A stretch of 64,000 nt of DNA from assembly GCA_038502055.1 (NCBI GenBank), contig JAXRKN010000037.1, positions 3,162,001 to 3,226,000 of the forward strand, in the 5' to 3' direction. The notes beneath the pieces are model-generated. The model was not told the DNA's origin. It saw only the letters and a list, made by a program, of their open reading frames with translations, and searched no databases. The stretch comes from Tanytarsus gracilentus. Lineage: Eukaryota > Arthropoda > Insecta > Diptera > Chironomidae. A program made the translations under genes and the position numbers. Numbering within the stretch: the first letter of the stretch is position 1; each line of letters opens with the position of its first letter. This document shows, in pieces, positions 27,101 through 42,100 of this stretch.

Positions 27101-30100
27101 AATGAGAGGGCACTCCAATTATTTCTCTTCAAAAAAAAGGGGACACGTAAAAAAGAGTCAGAATTAATAGTCTCCAAGTAATATCTTAATATTCATCTTT
27201 ATGCGCTGTAAAACGTTACATGCTGTTCCATTATGCTCACATATATATATGTGTGTGGTTATCATGACTTTAACAACAAAAAAAGAGAAAGAGTTTAAAG
27301 ACTTTAATTATGGACATTTTTAAAGTACATCTGTCATTTCATTTATCACATTAAATGCCCAATCTGAGAGAGACACAAGTGCTCTCGCATTAAAATTAAT
27401 TGCCTTGAGATTTAAGATAAAGATAAATAATTTTTTTTTTCGGTGGAAAAGAATTAAAATCGATTTCCGAGGAATTAAGATAGTTTAGCGGATATTAATT
27501 GATGTGCTTAAAAATTCTCACAGAAAAATCCACTTTAGAGATTTATTTTTTAAATCTGCTTAAATTGATAAACATTTTTTTTTTCGAAAACGGTAGCTAG
27601 AAATTTTTCAATTACTCCTCAACCTGCCACATAACTTTCATTTTGCATTCATACCCTGTGATAAAATCGGTAACACATTTTAAAGCTCATTCGCTATAAT
27701 TTAAACATTTTTTTTATCAGTTATGAGCGCGAGAGAATGTCAGAGACCTCGTCGAGAGAATTTTTAATGCACATACGGGGAGAAAATGAATTTTAACAGA
27801 AAATTTCAATCATGCGTCTTCTAGTAATTAAAATAACATATCGACTCACATCACTCTCTCATGAGACAATTTAAGCAATGGCCAATTAAGAGTAAAATAT
27901 TCCATTTCTCTTTCTCATTCGTTGATGAGATTTCAATAATGATGTCAGTCGAAGAGAGAGAAAATATTTTAATAAGTTGGAATCTATCGCATCCAGCAGC
28001 ACACACGTGGAGTAAGAGTACAATGCGTAGTTTAATTGATTTCATTCCTATGGACTGTGTTGTTGTTGTTGTATTTACTCTTCAGTTTAAGGTCGTCGCC
28101 GTTCATGAGTTATGATTGACTCAAATAGTTTCTGACATTCTCGCAGCTCGAACTCAAAAACGGATTTTGTTAGAGATGCAAGACAATAAATTGGATACGA
28201 TTGGAAGTCATAGAGACAACAAAAGGGATTAAAAACGCAGACATGAAATTGTGCTCCACGCCACTTAATGGTCTCGGGGATATAATAGGAAAAAAAGAGA
28301 GATGTAATGTATTTAAGAGTAAAAATAAAGCTAGCAATCACGCAGAGGCTCTATAATGAATTTATGAAGGAATGAACTGTGTCTATCGGTCTATACACAA
28401 TTTAAATGTGTTTATAATCCTCCCGATTTAGAAGAATGTCAAGCTTCAATTAACGTTTCTATAAATGAGATTTAATCCGTTTAACCTTGATCCAGATATT
28501 TAAAATATGAAAAACTACTAAATAGCGATAATTTTAAGACAGTAGTCGCTGTGACATTTCGTGAGTGAAAAATTATTTAAATATAACACGAGATATATGT
28601 CAAATGGACACTAACAACATGCAATTTAATAAATTGAATTTATGGATTTGTCAAATTTAAAAAAATATGAATTTGTAAAATGTGAAATTTAATTTTTAAT
28701 TTTTTAACTGTTCACTCTTTAATTTAAATCTGTTATTCTTTCTAAAACCAAATGAAGTGAACATAAAAAATTACTCGCGCATTTTCCACCCCAAGGACCT
28801 CATGACAAGCAATTCTGTTTACTTTAAATTGTCTATTCATCACTCAAAGACTATATCCATCATTGGCAACGACAGCCGTAGAGAGTGAGAGGCACAAAAA
28901 ATTCTTTATAATGTTCGCTCAATCTACTCCTAAACAAATAAATCTTTCAGCAACACTCTCACAGGAGAGAGAAAAAAAAATTATAATTCACTATAAAAGT
29001 TTTGATTTCAATTTATCATACGGAAGGAAAAATTTGAATTTGAATGAAGCCTTTTGCTACCGACATGAATAATTACTTATGAAACTGTGCATGCTCGATG
29101 ATCTTTCTGCATCACATGCGATTCGACATATAAACCCGAACGTATCATCATTTCTAAATCTTATTTTAAAGTCGAGGAGATGATGATGCAAAGCAATAGA
29201 TATGAATGATCATAAAAAATATATCGAAAAGATCCCTTCCTCATGTTTGTTTGTTTTAAAGCATCTGTGAGTGAGTGAAGAAAAATTCGTTATATGCAAA
29301 TTGCATGGGAACTATTCTGATGTTGCAAGTGTCAACACATCCACAGAATTATTTCGTGACACATGATCCATCGAATGGGTGATGATGATAAAATCAGCAT
29401 AGATGAAAAGTGTAACGAAACGATGATGAATAAGGGAAGTCATGACGTCTTCTCACGGTTTTCTAATTATTTATCATCCAGCCTCGACGAATGCTGTAAT
29501 TCAACGCTCTCGTATGCAAAATAGTTGCGAGATAATAAATTAAATGGTGATTTGAAGGAATTCATAGGCAGCTAGATGAAAAGTCTAAGTGAGAGCGATC
29601 ACTTATGGGAGCGGTTAGCATTTTTTTCTAGATCTCTCACTTTTAATCGCTAAACACATTCATTTTCATTGTTTAAAGTCACACTAAAAGCCTGACAATA
29701 ATTAATTTTCCCTCTTATACGATACTGTCGGATTCAATTAAGCATTCCTTAATTGTCACTACTGTATGTCAATTTCTTTGTTGCGAATCGCCTATTTGGA
29801 TTCATAAATAGTGAGATAAAAATATAAAATACGATGTGATTAATCAAAAAGCGATAAATTATGTTGGTGTTTGTTGGAGCTAAAAATGCCAATTTGGAAT
29901 TTGTTTTAGTCCATTGTATAACCAGAGCGTGCTATTATTTTTTAAATAGCAAATTTTCATCTTTTAAGTCTCTTATGGAAGTTGTCTTTAATATCAATTT
30001 GATGATTTTTAAATTTTTTAAAAAAATTATATGATTTAAAATTAAATATTTAAATTTTTATTCGAATCATAACCACATAAAAATGCAACCGCAACCAAGC

Positions 30101-33100
30101 TGACAATTATACAGTAAAAAGACAACTTTGAATTCCATTGGGAATTTATTCTCAGTCTCCAATCAAGGTATCAAGTTACAATTAAAACTTCCGATTACAT
30201 TTGGGAATTTTTTTGTTAGCCTTTTAAGCCGCTGCTGCTCTTCGATGAAAATTATTAAAATTATTCATTCTCTGTGCTCTAACACCTTTCCTTAAAAAGT
30301 CACTGAATTCTCGAGATACTCTCCTTGAGAAAGAAAAAGGGGTCTTAAGTTTTTTTATAGGTCTCAACTTAACAGCAGTTCGAGTCATTAATAATTATTA
30401 GAAATAATTTTTTTATGTGAGCATCGAATTTTTTTCTCTCTTGAATTTCTAATGTTGAGGGGATCAAAAAGACGACAATCGTTTGTGTTACACAAATTAA
30501 TTCAACGAGCGCACATTTATGTATGCGGGAAAAAAGGGGTACATGTCTCTAAGGAGAGTAATTTTCCTCCTTTACAGCATCTTTCGTCGTTCCTTTTTGT
30601 GTATTGACGACGATGATGGTTTCAACAATGCATAACACATCACAACAACATGAAAATGTAACAGAAGATGAGAGAGAGAAAAAAAATAATTCCAATTATA
30701 ATTTTTAGTTATTATTCAAGATGCTTATCAGTTTGAGAAAAAAGCATCGTTCCTTAAATAAAGTTTTTTGTGTGTATGCACTCTCAGAATTTTGTTGTGA
30801 CGGAGTTAATGAATTGGAATGAAATTATGGAGTTTCTCTTTAGGATTCTTTCTTCTCATTTGGTCAATTTAAAAAAAGGTTTTATCTCACATAAATTTTC
30901 CATGCTCCTCTTGAAGAGAAGTGAAGAGATGTCATTTAATGAACGGCAATAAATTTTCGATTCTTGCTTTCCACTTACCTTTACTGTTTGATTTTTTAAT
31001 GGTTTATCGGGATCGGGAATGTACTCTAATGTGATCCCATAGAATTGTCCTTTATTGATGTACGTTATTCTGTCATCCTCGCGTCGTTGCGACGAACTTA
31101 TCGGCGACTCTAGATTGTATTTGAAGCCTACATTTGAGTATCTAATGGAAGAAATATAAAAAATCTCAAAATAATGAAGACAATTGGAAAAAAATAGTTT
31201 TATCTCTCGAAGGCTTAATTGACATTATATTTGTGATCTAATTCCACAAACACACATTGTGTATGCTAATGTGAACTAAATTCTTTTCGCTCTTAATAGC
31301 AATTTATGTGAGGCGAGCACAAAAAATATATATATGTGACCGTAATTGTGCGATAAATTTTTATGTCCTCTCGCGAGAGTGACTTAAAATTGTCAATTTA
31401 TGTAAATCATCGTGAGGAAAGGAGTGAAAAAGTCAATTAAAGCAGAAATGATAAATCGCCGCATTTTTCTCCACTGCAAATTGGGCGATCACAAGTGCAA
31501 ATAGTTAAAGAAGAAGTTCAAAGTCATTAAATATTAAATGAGTGGAAATTTATTAAACACCCATGTAGGTACACATCAGAGTCGTGTCATCTGTGTGGCG
31601 ATTTATGTTACAAATTACTGCTGATATGCAAAATGTGCTCGCACATAAATGTATGTATGCAATTATTCTTATAAGCGATCATCGTAAGCGTATCAGGAGA
31701 AGAAGAAAAAAAATATGCAATAATAATTTTCTTTTATATTCGCCAGGCGCGCATTGTGTGAGAGAAGAAATTGTCATTGATATTTTTTCCTCTCCTCAAC
31801 AAACTACAATTTATGAGAGCCGATATCTGAATCGAATTGAAAGCGTATGTAATGTGGAAAATGAATTGGAAAAGATTTAAATGTGTTTTTATGATGGAAG
31901 AGATTGCTGGCATCAAACATGAGATCATTCGCATATAAATTCTCTTTTTTTATCAACAATAAAAACCTTTTTCAAGATTCAAAAAGCATCTCCGCGCGGT
32001 CAATTGGAATGAAATGCATAATCGATTACTCTTTTTTTTGAATAAATTATGCAATTATTGTGTATATGTTACCACATGCTGAATTCTGAATGGATCTATG
32101 ATTCCAATTAAATTTGATATGTCCCGCTTACATTTAGCAGTATTTTGTTTTTTTGCATGTTCTGCTATTGATCGTTGATGATGATGAGAAGCGAAAAGAA
32201 AGAGATGCATAATTTATTTAATAAATGTTGCGTTCTCCTCATGAATACATATCTCATCAAAATTATGGGTTATGCGCCATTTAATAACGTAAACAATCAA
32301 GCCTTTGACTGTCAAAACCCATCGATTGATATGAGACATAATTGAATCATGTTTGGTAGTACAATATAAAAAAATGTTGTTAGTTAAATTGAGGAAAAAT
32401 TTTAAATTTAAATTTTTGAAGTTATAAAAAAACTTTCTAATGGACATTTAAAATTTAAATTTTTTTCGTCCCGGACTTTTTTGTTCTTCTTAATGAATTT
32501 ATGCTGCAGAATTTTCTTCACCGTTATTTTTGTAATTTTCTCCAATGATATGCAATTGTATCATCATCATCATCAGCAGAAGCAGCAACATTACTATCTT
32601 TCTCCACGGTGCATTGTTCTTGCGAATAATTTAGAGTAGTAAAGTGTAATATAACATCTACCCGCGTGCTACTATTAAATTACAATTAACATATTGGCGT
32701 GTTGTATCGTGTGGCGGAATGACTTGCAATTCTCTTCTCGCTTAAATCATTTCCGCAGCCAAGGCGGCGGCAATGTTTTTGCATTAGTGCACATAAAGGA
32801 GAGAGAGAGAAAAAAATCTGAGTAATTTTCACCGGTGATAAAATGCAATCAAAAGATGATTAATGTTGCAATCTGATTCATATTCAGCAACATATGGAGC
32901 ATAATGAAACATGAACCAAATAAAAATGAATCTGAGACGCTGTGTGTGTGTGTACATGCGGATAGGTCGAGTGAGCAGCGGGAGCTGTAATCTTAGTAAT
33001 TTGTAATTTCTGCAATATACATATTGCGAAAAATAAAAGAAACAAAGCATGAACATCGGTAGTGGAGTGTCAGCGCCTCAAGAATTGCCTCACTCTACAT

Positions 33101-36100
33101 CGTTCTCTCTTTTAATTTGCTCTTGCCACGCTAATTCAACATTTTTATTCGTTAATATTGACAGTTTTGCAGAGAAACATTAAAAGAGAAATATTTTATT
33201 GTTGTTTAATGATTTTTGAGCCACTTTATGGACATTTAAATAAATCTCAAATGGAGATCAAATTTTTATGAGTTTGCAAAGTCAACAAATATTTTCTAAA
33301 ATTTTTAAGCCTACAAAATTTAAAAGTTGATCGTTAAATAAACGTATTCAGTTGATGTTTCAATTAGCAAATCCCTTGAAATATCACAGTGATCTCGAAA
33401 GTCCGTTATGCGCACTTAAAAATCGTTTTTAAAAAATCTCTTTAATGAGCGAAAATGCAGCTTGCATGAATGGAAGGCCTTTTGGTGATTTACTAGATTT
33501 TTTCTTCTCCTCCTCACCGGCACTTACAATAATGAAAATGAACCTCGCATGAGAGCTCATCAATCACATCAAATCTCCCGTAGGCCAAGCTTGCGATATA
33601 CTGATTTTCTCTGGAAAAAATATCACTGCTCGCAGGTTGCTTTCATTACATGTAACAAAAAGTGATCTCAGTCCATATGCGCGCGAGTTATTTCAATGAG
33701 AGAGTGCAACAGATGCATCAATTGCATGTACGAATCTCAGTGCAAATGCACACAATATTTTTTCTCTTCTTTGAGGCAGTAAAAGCTAATTGGATTTGAG
33801 AGAAAGAAAGTCCGTACAGACTAAACTGAGTAATTGCACTCAAGGCGCATTTTCACATGTGCGAAAGAGAGGGAGAAAATTCTCTTAAATTGATAGAAGC
33901 AATTTCCTGTTGGCAATGTGTTGTAATTTGTTTGTCCGGTACTTTGTGTGGGCTGATTGTGACCCATAAATCACATGTCAACACGCGCGTAGTTTAAAAA
34001 AAAGTATTGCATTATTGATTGCCATTTATTAGAATTTGTAAACGTATAGGGCAGTCCAACAAAGTGCAATTAATTTGCATAAATTTTCTGTTTGAATATT
34101 TTTCAATAAATTTCAATTTTTCTTTGCGGGAAAAATATGAAATGAACGCTTAAAGACATTTCAATTAGGTTCGAGTGTTTGGCCTGAAGGTTTTATGCAA
34201 AAATCAATTTGCAAAACAAATAAAATTTTTAAAAATATTTTTTAATCCTTTCAAAAATGTGATTCGTTGAAGTTACGAAAGATTTATGACTTTGCCATTC
34301 TTAATCATCTCACAAATCACAAAAATATTTTTTTATTCAGAGCTGAGTGAAAAAATTCAAATTTGCGATCACAAAATTCTATTTTACGACATCTAATTTG
34401 TTCAGGGCATACACATTATAGCATACACGTGTGTGGGTAACATAAATTAGGTTTAGAGGGAAAAAAATATTTATATTTATCGAGCCTCGAGATTTAATAA
34501 ATCAAATTAAAAGAAACTCACATTTTTGGTATTTGAATTTTATCGGCATCATTCTGTCGTCCGAAATCGTGCCATGGACGAGATGAGCGTGTTGATGCTG
34601 GATTGCTACTGATTGATGTTGTTGGACTATTCTGTCCACCATGAACGCTCACGGCAGTCCGTTGAATGCCAGTTACAGAAACGGGAATGGGCCCATTTTC
34701 CATGCCAATTGGCTGACAGAGCTCCGTGTAGTCAAATGACTGTAAAAAATGGTGTGAGGAAAAAAATATTTTAATAAAAGAAAATTTTTTTTTGAAATTT
34801 AAAGGCACGGGAATGTCAAACAGTATAACAAGTTGAAATTAAATACAATCTTTTTCGATACATTGCGCAACTTTCTTCATCACAGTTGAGAGTCACCTAA
34901 TTATTATTTACATGATATCTCTCTTGTACTTTGATATATAAAAAAAGTCTTTCGAAGAGCGCGCAAAGAGACGTAAAAAGGGTACTTCGTGATATTGTTA
35001 TTTATAAAATTAATTAAAAAAAGTCTTTTTTTACACATACACACTTTATATGGGGGAAAATTGTTGGCAGCATTTATTATTTATAAGCCAATAATTATTA
35101 TATTGGCTTGAATAAATGAGCGCGTTGGGGAGAGTAAAAAATAAAATATATATACAGCAAACAGATAGATAGATAGATAGAGTGGCTGCAATAATTAAGA
35201 AATTATATATGTACAACAGCAATATTGCGCGAGAGATGCCTAAGACGAAAATAAGAAAAATATAATATTTAATAATGAAAATTATTGCGAGATTTACACC
35301 AAGAGGAGAAGGAGATGCAAGCAATTAATTAAAAATTTTAATTGAAATGGCTTCATGACATGCGAGTAAGGTGCATTACGAGTGTGTTAGATAAATCACG
35401 TATGTACAATGTTTAGTGCAATGGTTAAAAAAATAATATGTGCATTACCTGTTGAATATTTGTTTGATCCCTCGGCGTTATTGATTCCGCGCCAATACCA
35501 GAGTCGGGCGATGGCAAGTCGACAGTGAGGCCTGCGGCCGATGTCACTGTCTTTGCATAAATTGACGACGCTTTCGGATGACTGGTCACATAACGAGCTT
35601 CATAGCCAATGGTCGTTGGCGTTTCAGCTTCACTATAGATTGCTGATCGCGACGGAATGTATCCTTGCGAGTCGAAGTACTCTCGGTAGGCGTATGGCTC
35701 AGTGATGTATGTTGAATTACCGCTAGATGTCCTGTAAATTCAAAGGGACATTCAACAAAAATCCCTTCGACATTTTTCATTAAAAATACTTACGGCATTC
35801 TGGTGGTGGTGTAGTACTGTGTTGTCTCATAATGATTTGGACTTGGTGTGTTGTTCACTCCGCTTGACCCCGAACCCGTTTGGTGGCCACCCTGCATTAT
35901 TATTATTTTTGTTATTTTTTTATATAAACTTTCAAATCGCGTGTTTTTTGTTAATAACTCTCTTTTTTGCATGACGACTCTCTCGAAATTTATTAAATCA
36001 CAATCAGTCAGATTATGCTACAACTTCATTAGAAGATGCTCTTGTTCGTGCGGCGGCATAACGATCAAAAGAGAAATTAATTTTTTTCTCTTATCAATTG

Positions 36101-39100
36101 ACCGCAAAATTGAAACTTTCAGAAGCTGTTTATTGCGCAAAGATTTGTTAAACTTAAAGGACTCATCTTTTTATAAACGAGGATGGGGAAAAGAGGAAAA
36201 ACCTGAATCGAATATAACGAGCAATTTATGAGCTATAATAAATGGAAATGACTTAATCTCATTTATCAGAAATTTTTACTTCTCTTCTTTGCGGCTAATG
36301 GAATTTAAATACGCTTAATTGGATGAGCGTAAACACAACAAATTGATTGAGGAATAAATTTTTTTCATAACTTCGTGCAAATGAATGTTAATTTTTTTTC
36401 TTCTTTCCTTCTTGTCATCCACATGACAGATCGAAATACTTCGCCGAGGAGCACGAAAAAAAGAGAGATGAAAATGTGAGTGAATGAATGATAAATGAGT
36501 ATATATTACATAATTGATTGTTTTCACTACTGGTTCCTCAGAAAAAAAAATTGCCGTGCTTCTAAGACCATTTTAGTACAGCACACAATAGATATTTTGT
36601 TAGTGCCAATTATCATGTGCCCAAATGTGTTTATTTGTTTAATTTTCCTTTCATTTCTGTTTAAGCTCAAAACCATTAATTTAGATTGATTTGAATCTTT
36701 CACAATGAATGTATTTAGAGAAAATGAATGTGTGTATTTAAAATATTACGATTTAAAAATCGAAAGGGAAAAAACAATTATGAAATTGTTAATTGCTCTA
36801 ATTTTTAAATAATGAAAATGTTAGAATAAAACTGCTTGGTTTTTAAATAAATTGTGTAAACCCACGTGTTACTTTTACCCTTCCAACCCTCCCCGAACAA
36901 AAAAACCAACTCGATCGTGCATATTTCTGCAAGCACGTGAAATGGATTGATTGGTAAGGTGATAGTGACGTGTGTGTTCGCAAAAAAACTGAGGGTTTAC
37001 ATGCACATGCGGTGTTTGTGCGCAAAAAAGAGTAGCAAATTAACCTTTCTCAACTTAACACACAGAGAGCGAGATCATTTATTAAGTAGCTAATTACATG
37101 CCGCCTTTTTAATTATAATTTAATGTGTGAACTTAACAATTGTAATTGATCAATTAAGAGAGAGCATATGGGGTATTTTTTAGTGCAATATGGAGTGTGA
37201 TTTTAGTGAATGAATGAATGAAGCAGAAATGTTCCATGATTTTTTTTTACCTGAACGTAAATTTGAGTGCCTCCGTACATATCGTTTGATGGACTTCCAG
37301 GACTTGGAGGCTGTTCTTTAATTTGTAACGAAGTCGGTGCAGGTGATTGAACGACTAAAACCTATTAGAGGTTGGCGGATGGTGTTATAATTAAAATGCG
37401 CACGAATAAGAACAGAGAAAGAGAAAGAAGATCGCGGAGGAAAGGAAGGGCAGCGAAAAAAAATTATTGTTACATAGAACAGAAGGAAGAAAAAGCAAGA
37501 GAGTGAATGCGAAACCCCCAAAGGAAAACGAACTAAATTGAATTAAATTAATTAGTAATTCCGCAATTGTTCCATAATTTATTGACGCAATATACTCTTT
37601 TTTTTCGTCTCCGTGTCTTGTAGTAATTTAATGACAAAATGTCTCCCCTCCTCAAACATCGACTGTATGTTCTTTCAGAGTTATAATTGCAAATCAACAG
37701 GCAATTAAATAGCAAAATTTAAAACAGTAGCAAGTTTTTATCACTCTTCAATGGTTGCATTTTATCAGCAGCCACCAACTGCTGTGTGTGTGCACGAATG
37801 GTGACGATGATGATGCGAAGGACGCGCACATTATAAAGGAGAATGTAATTCATACATATTTAATGGTAAAGTGATATCGAAATAATATGGACATGTGGTG
37901 CATATTGGGAGGAAAGAGAGACTCTTTTTTCTTAAACTGCGTGTTTTGAATTGGAAATGAGACTCGAGAGCAAGAGGAATCTCTAATGACAGCTTGTAGC
38001 GAAGGAATTTCAGTTTGATTGATACATTTATGTGAAGGCATTTCTCTCTCTTTTTCTGAAGGTAAGTGGAGAGGAGGAAAATTTACGATCATCTCGCTTT
38101 TTATGCCATTAAATCTCGCCTCTAAGAACCACAACAACATCTTCAGCTCTTGTGATATGATAAAGTCATAAAATTGAGGAGACATAAATAATCTGTTCGA
38201 GATTTTTATGACTCGATATCAATCCACTTTTCGGAGATGAGAAAATAAAGCTCTATCGCTGTTAATAGGAGTTTTATAGATATGAGTGAAGCCGCGAAGA
38301 AGATGATGATGTGAGAAGGCAAGAGTGTCAGCAAGTGATAATTAAAAAATCTTGACTCTGTAGATGCTAATTACAAAGATGCCACTCTTAATTGGTTTAT
38401 TAAAGAATTTTCACATTATAAAAAAATATAACTGACTTTGAGCATTACACTGTCTTATTAAAATGTTAAATCCCTCGGCGCTCACAATTTTTTTGCATAT
38501 TATAATATTCCTTAATGGCTTAATATCAGAGTATTCCACCTCACACTTTAACTGGTGGAGCTTATATTTTTTTAATATGTGAGCACTCTCTCAGCGTATG
38601 TAAGCGAGATATAATTAATTAAGTAATATGAAGTGGAAATTGCAAGGTCTCTGCATGCAGGTTTTCACTAAAAATTGATTAGCATTTTGATTGGAATTCA
38701 CTGGGCAATTTTATGAATAAACACAGAGTCTCTGTTGCGCGCCAAACATTATTTCCTCAACGTGAGGCGATAGTGTCGTGGAGTTATTGTGTATTAATTT
38801 TATTTTTCCTCCTCATAACTGCTCCCAATACAATGTAAGCGTTTGCACACATCTGACAGCAGTGGTCAGCTTTAAAATCCACATCGAATTGCTATGAGGT
38901 TTGCCATTAAATTATTAATCGTTGTCTTTTAATTGCAATGTGGAAGACATTTTAATTTGACGTGCTTTGAAGAAATAGTTTTAAAATGTTGCGAAAAGTG
39001 TAATTTGTAAAGTTATCGTGAAAAGCATTTTTTCGAGACATGTTGGCGAATGGAAAATTGTCAGTTGAATGGAGGAATGTTGGGAAATTGGTATTGTATT

Positions 39101-42100
39101 ATGTCAAAAATGTCTTAAAATGGAGGCAATTTATCAAAGCTTTTTGACAGGAAAGAAATTAATTATTTTCAAAATATTAAATTTTATATTTAACTTTTAC
39201 ACAATTTTTTCTGATGAAGGAAAATAATTTTATGCAAATTTTTCCTTCTACAGTGTGAAACTTAAAATTATATTTTCACTTCAAATTACTGTCGTTGTCA
39301 TGAAGTAACAACATCGCTTTATTTTAATCTTCACCTTTTTCCAATCAACTTTTATTTATCAAATAAATTTCTTCTCACACGGTGCAAGTGAAAGAGAGAG
39401 AGAGGTAGAAAAGTTGTAATTAAGATGAATTGGTCTTTAATGCATACACAACAACGATCAATAATTTCCATCGCATATCAACTCATGCTCGATAATTTAT
39501 TGGTTAAAGCAAAACGGAAAAACTGTAATTTTTTTTCGATGCGATGTGAGAAATCAAATTTGCATTTTCATGCGCGATGAAACTTTTTTTTTGATTGACT
39601 GCAATTTATTAAATGTGTGCACACACCGCGCGATCCGTGTGGAGAAAAAGAAAAAAGCTCCACACATAGCTTTATAGAACCGCAAGTCGAGTGCGCGGCT
39701 ATATTTATTATTTTAATACATAAATTTTTTCATCAAATATGTCGCATGTCTGTGGTCTCGCGCGCGCGAAAGATCTGAGACAAAAATTTATGATTTCCAA
39801 TCACGACACAGGAATTAACTTTTTCCTTTCGTTTCGATTCTTTCTCTTGCTCTGCTGCTTTTTTTAAAACCAAAATGAGAGATAAAATGAAAATTAATTA
39901 CACACTCACATCGAAGAAAGAAAATTTTATTTAAAAAATAATTTTTTTGCAACTTCTTTGCGAAGCAAATGATTAAAATTTATTGTTCACAATTTTTCAC
40001 TAAACGATGATAATTTTTTTTGGGGGATATGCAAAAAAAAATTATTTTAATATTCCACAGACTCTCACGGTGAGATCGCTTAATGTGTTTTTATGGCTTT
40101 TTACACAAATCCACTTTTAATTACTTCTTCTTTTATTTCTTCCTTTTTTATTAACTTAAGTCGGGTTTAAAAAATTATTTTATCTTATCATCAATGGACA
40201 CACTGTCAGCATTGCATAAAGTAATTAAAATTTTGTAATTATTGAATCCTCATGATCCTCTCAATTAACTTTGCTGATTAAAACTTTTTTAATATTCACT
40301 ATGCGATTAAATTTTTCCTTCACGACACTCTTGTAAGAATACGCGCGCACGAAGCAAATGAAGAAATCAGAAAAATATGCTGTACACACATCCGAGATGT
40401 GTCCTCGTCAACGTTTTGAAATAAACTAAAAATAATTCAATATAATTTTTTTTATTATCATCGGCAGTAGAGGCAAACGTAGAGAATATAACAACAGAAA
40501 AAAAATTACTATACACTCTGGTGCTGCAGTGTGTATGCTGAGAGCACAGTCGAGAGGTAGAAAAATAAAATAATAATAAATATTTTTTATACTTCGACAT
40601 TCATATGAACAATAACACTATTTAATATTATGAAACACTTTTTTTCTTTTTCCTTCTCTTTCTTGTGCGTCTCTCCGTGAAAGGGATTCGAATCGCTCTA
40701 TTCCTCTCTCTCTTTCGCTTGATCCCTTCCCTTTTTTCTAGGATTTTTGTAGACTTTTCATCTTCCCTTGAAAATATTCTTACAAGACAGTTTTTTAACC
40801 CTTCCTTTTCCTCCTTACATTGCTACCGAAGTATACACAATAAAAAAAAAGTTTCTAATGCTGCCAACATTATTACAACTATTTTTCCCTTAACACACAA
40901 TTTAAAAAAATGTGAAAAACTCGTTTTTTCATAATCATAAAATTTCATGAAATGCTCAACTGCAGCTCAACATGTTAATGAGTATTTTGAAATTTTCATA
41001 AAAATGCGCCTGAAGAGTTAAGACGTAGAATGAGACCGTAAAGAGAAATTCATTGATGCTGCAGGTGAGATTTGCAACCCCTATGACAAAAAAAAATTGC
41101 AAAGCGTGTCGAAACTCTATTTCAAGATATTGGCAATTGAGAAGATATTGAAAGGAAATTGGGGTTAAAATTGAAGAGCAAACAAAGTGACACGCTCTGC
41201 TATTGTGCAGAAATATTTATTTATTGACACAAAACAAATCAATAAGAAAATTAGCATTGAGACAAATTAGAATAAAATAAAATAATCCTCGGTTGTGATA
41301 TTAAGTGAACTCTCTTTGCGCGCGAAAATAATTAAATTAAACATTTTTGACATGCTGCTCATACATATGACGATCGTAGGCACTCTCATTTAAGAGAGTG
41401 TATGTACGGACGTACAAAAAACGGGAGAGGTAATGAGTAACAGACGAAGCGATAAAGAAAGAAAAAAAGCTCAGTTTACTCACTTTCTGACTTCGCGGAC
41501 ACTTCGGATCTATACGAAGATCTTCTGGCTCGCGTTTGACATTAATAGCTTGTTGTGATTGGTGTGAACCGAGTAATAGGCCTTGTATTTCGTTTTGAGA
41601 GAGACCTGGCACATCGAGTTGGGCGTGTCCATTTAGTTTCGCTGGTGTACTGCAAAAAAAATTGAGAGAGAAAAAAATGTAAGAATGTATAAACATGAGC
41701 AAAACAATTATAATTATAAAATCAATCAATTGTGTATTTTTTTGCTGTAGTCTCCTTCTTAAAATATTCGATATCAGATGGTCAATATACGAAAGATATT
41801 CTCGTTTCCTTTGTTTACTTTTTTTGGGGGCTATTTAGTCGGTGCATTGTTGCAAATTCTCAAACAAGCTTTTTTGTTGATTTTTTACCATAAAACAATG
41901 GATGGAGTTTTAACATTTTTTTAAAAAAAATAATTCTGATAATTTTTTAATGTTGGAAATTGCAAATAATTTTAATAATTTAAAAGGATCCTAAAATTCC
42001 CTTGCATCGCTTTCAACCCCAGAAGAAATCACGTTTTCAATTTGTTGTTTTATTTTTCCGATAACTGAATAATTGTTAAATATAGCAATTTTTTTCGTTT

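Noticed and set aside
35848..36231. 127-codon plus-strand open frame
   Set aside because: It starts inside the antisense of grh exon 5 and continues into intron 4. No recognisable domain.
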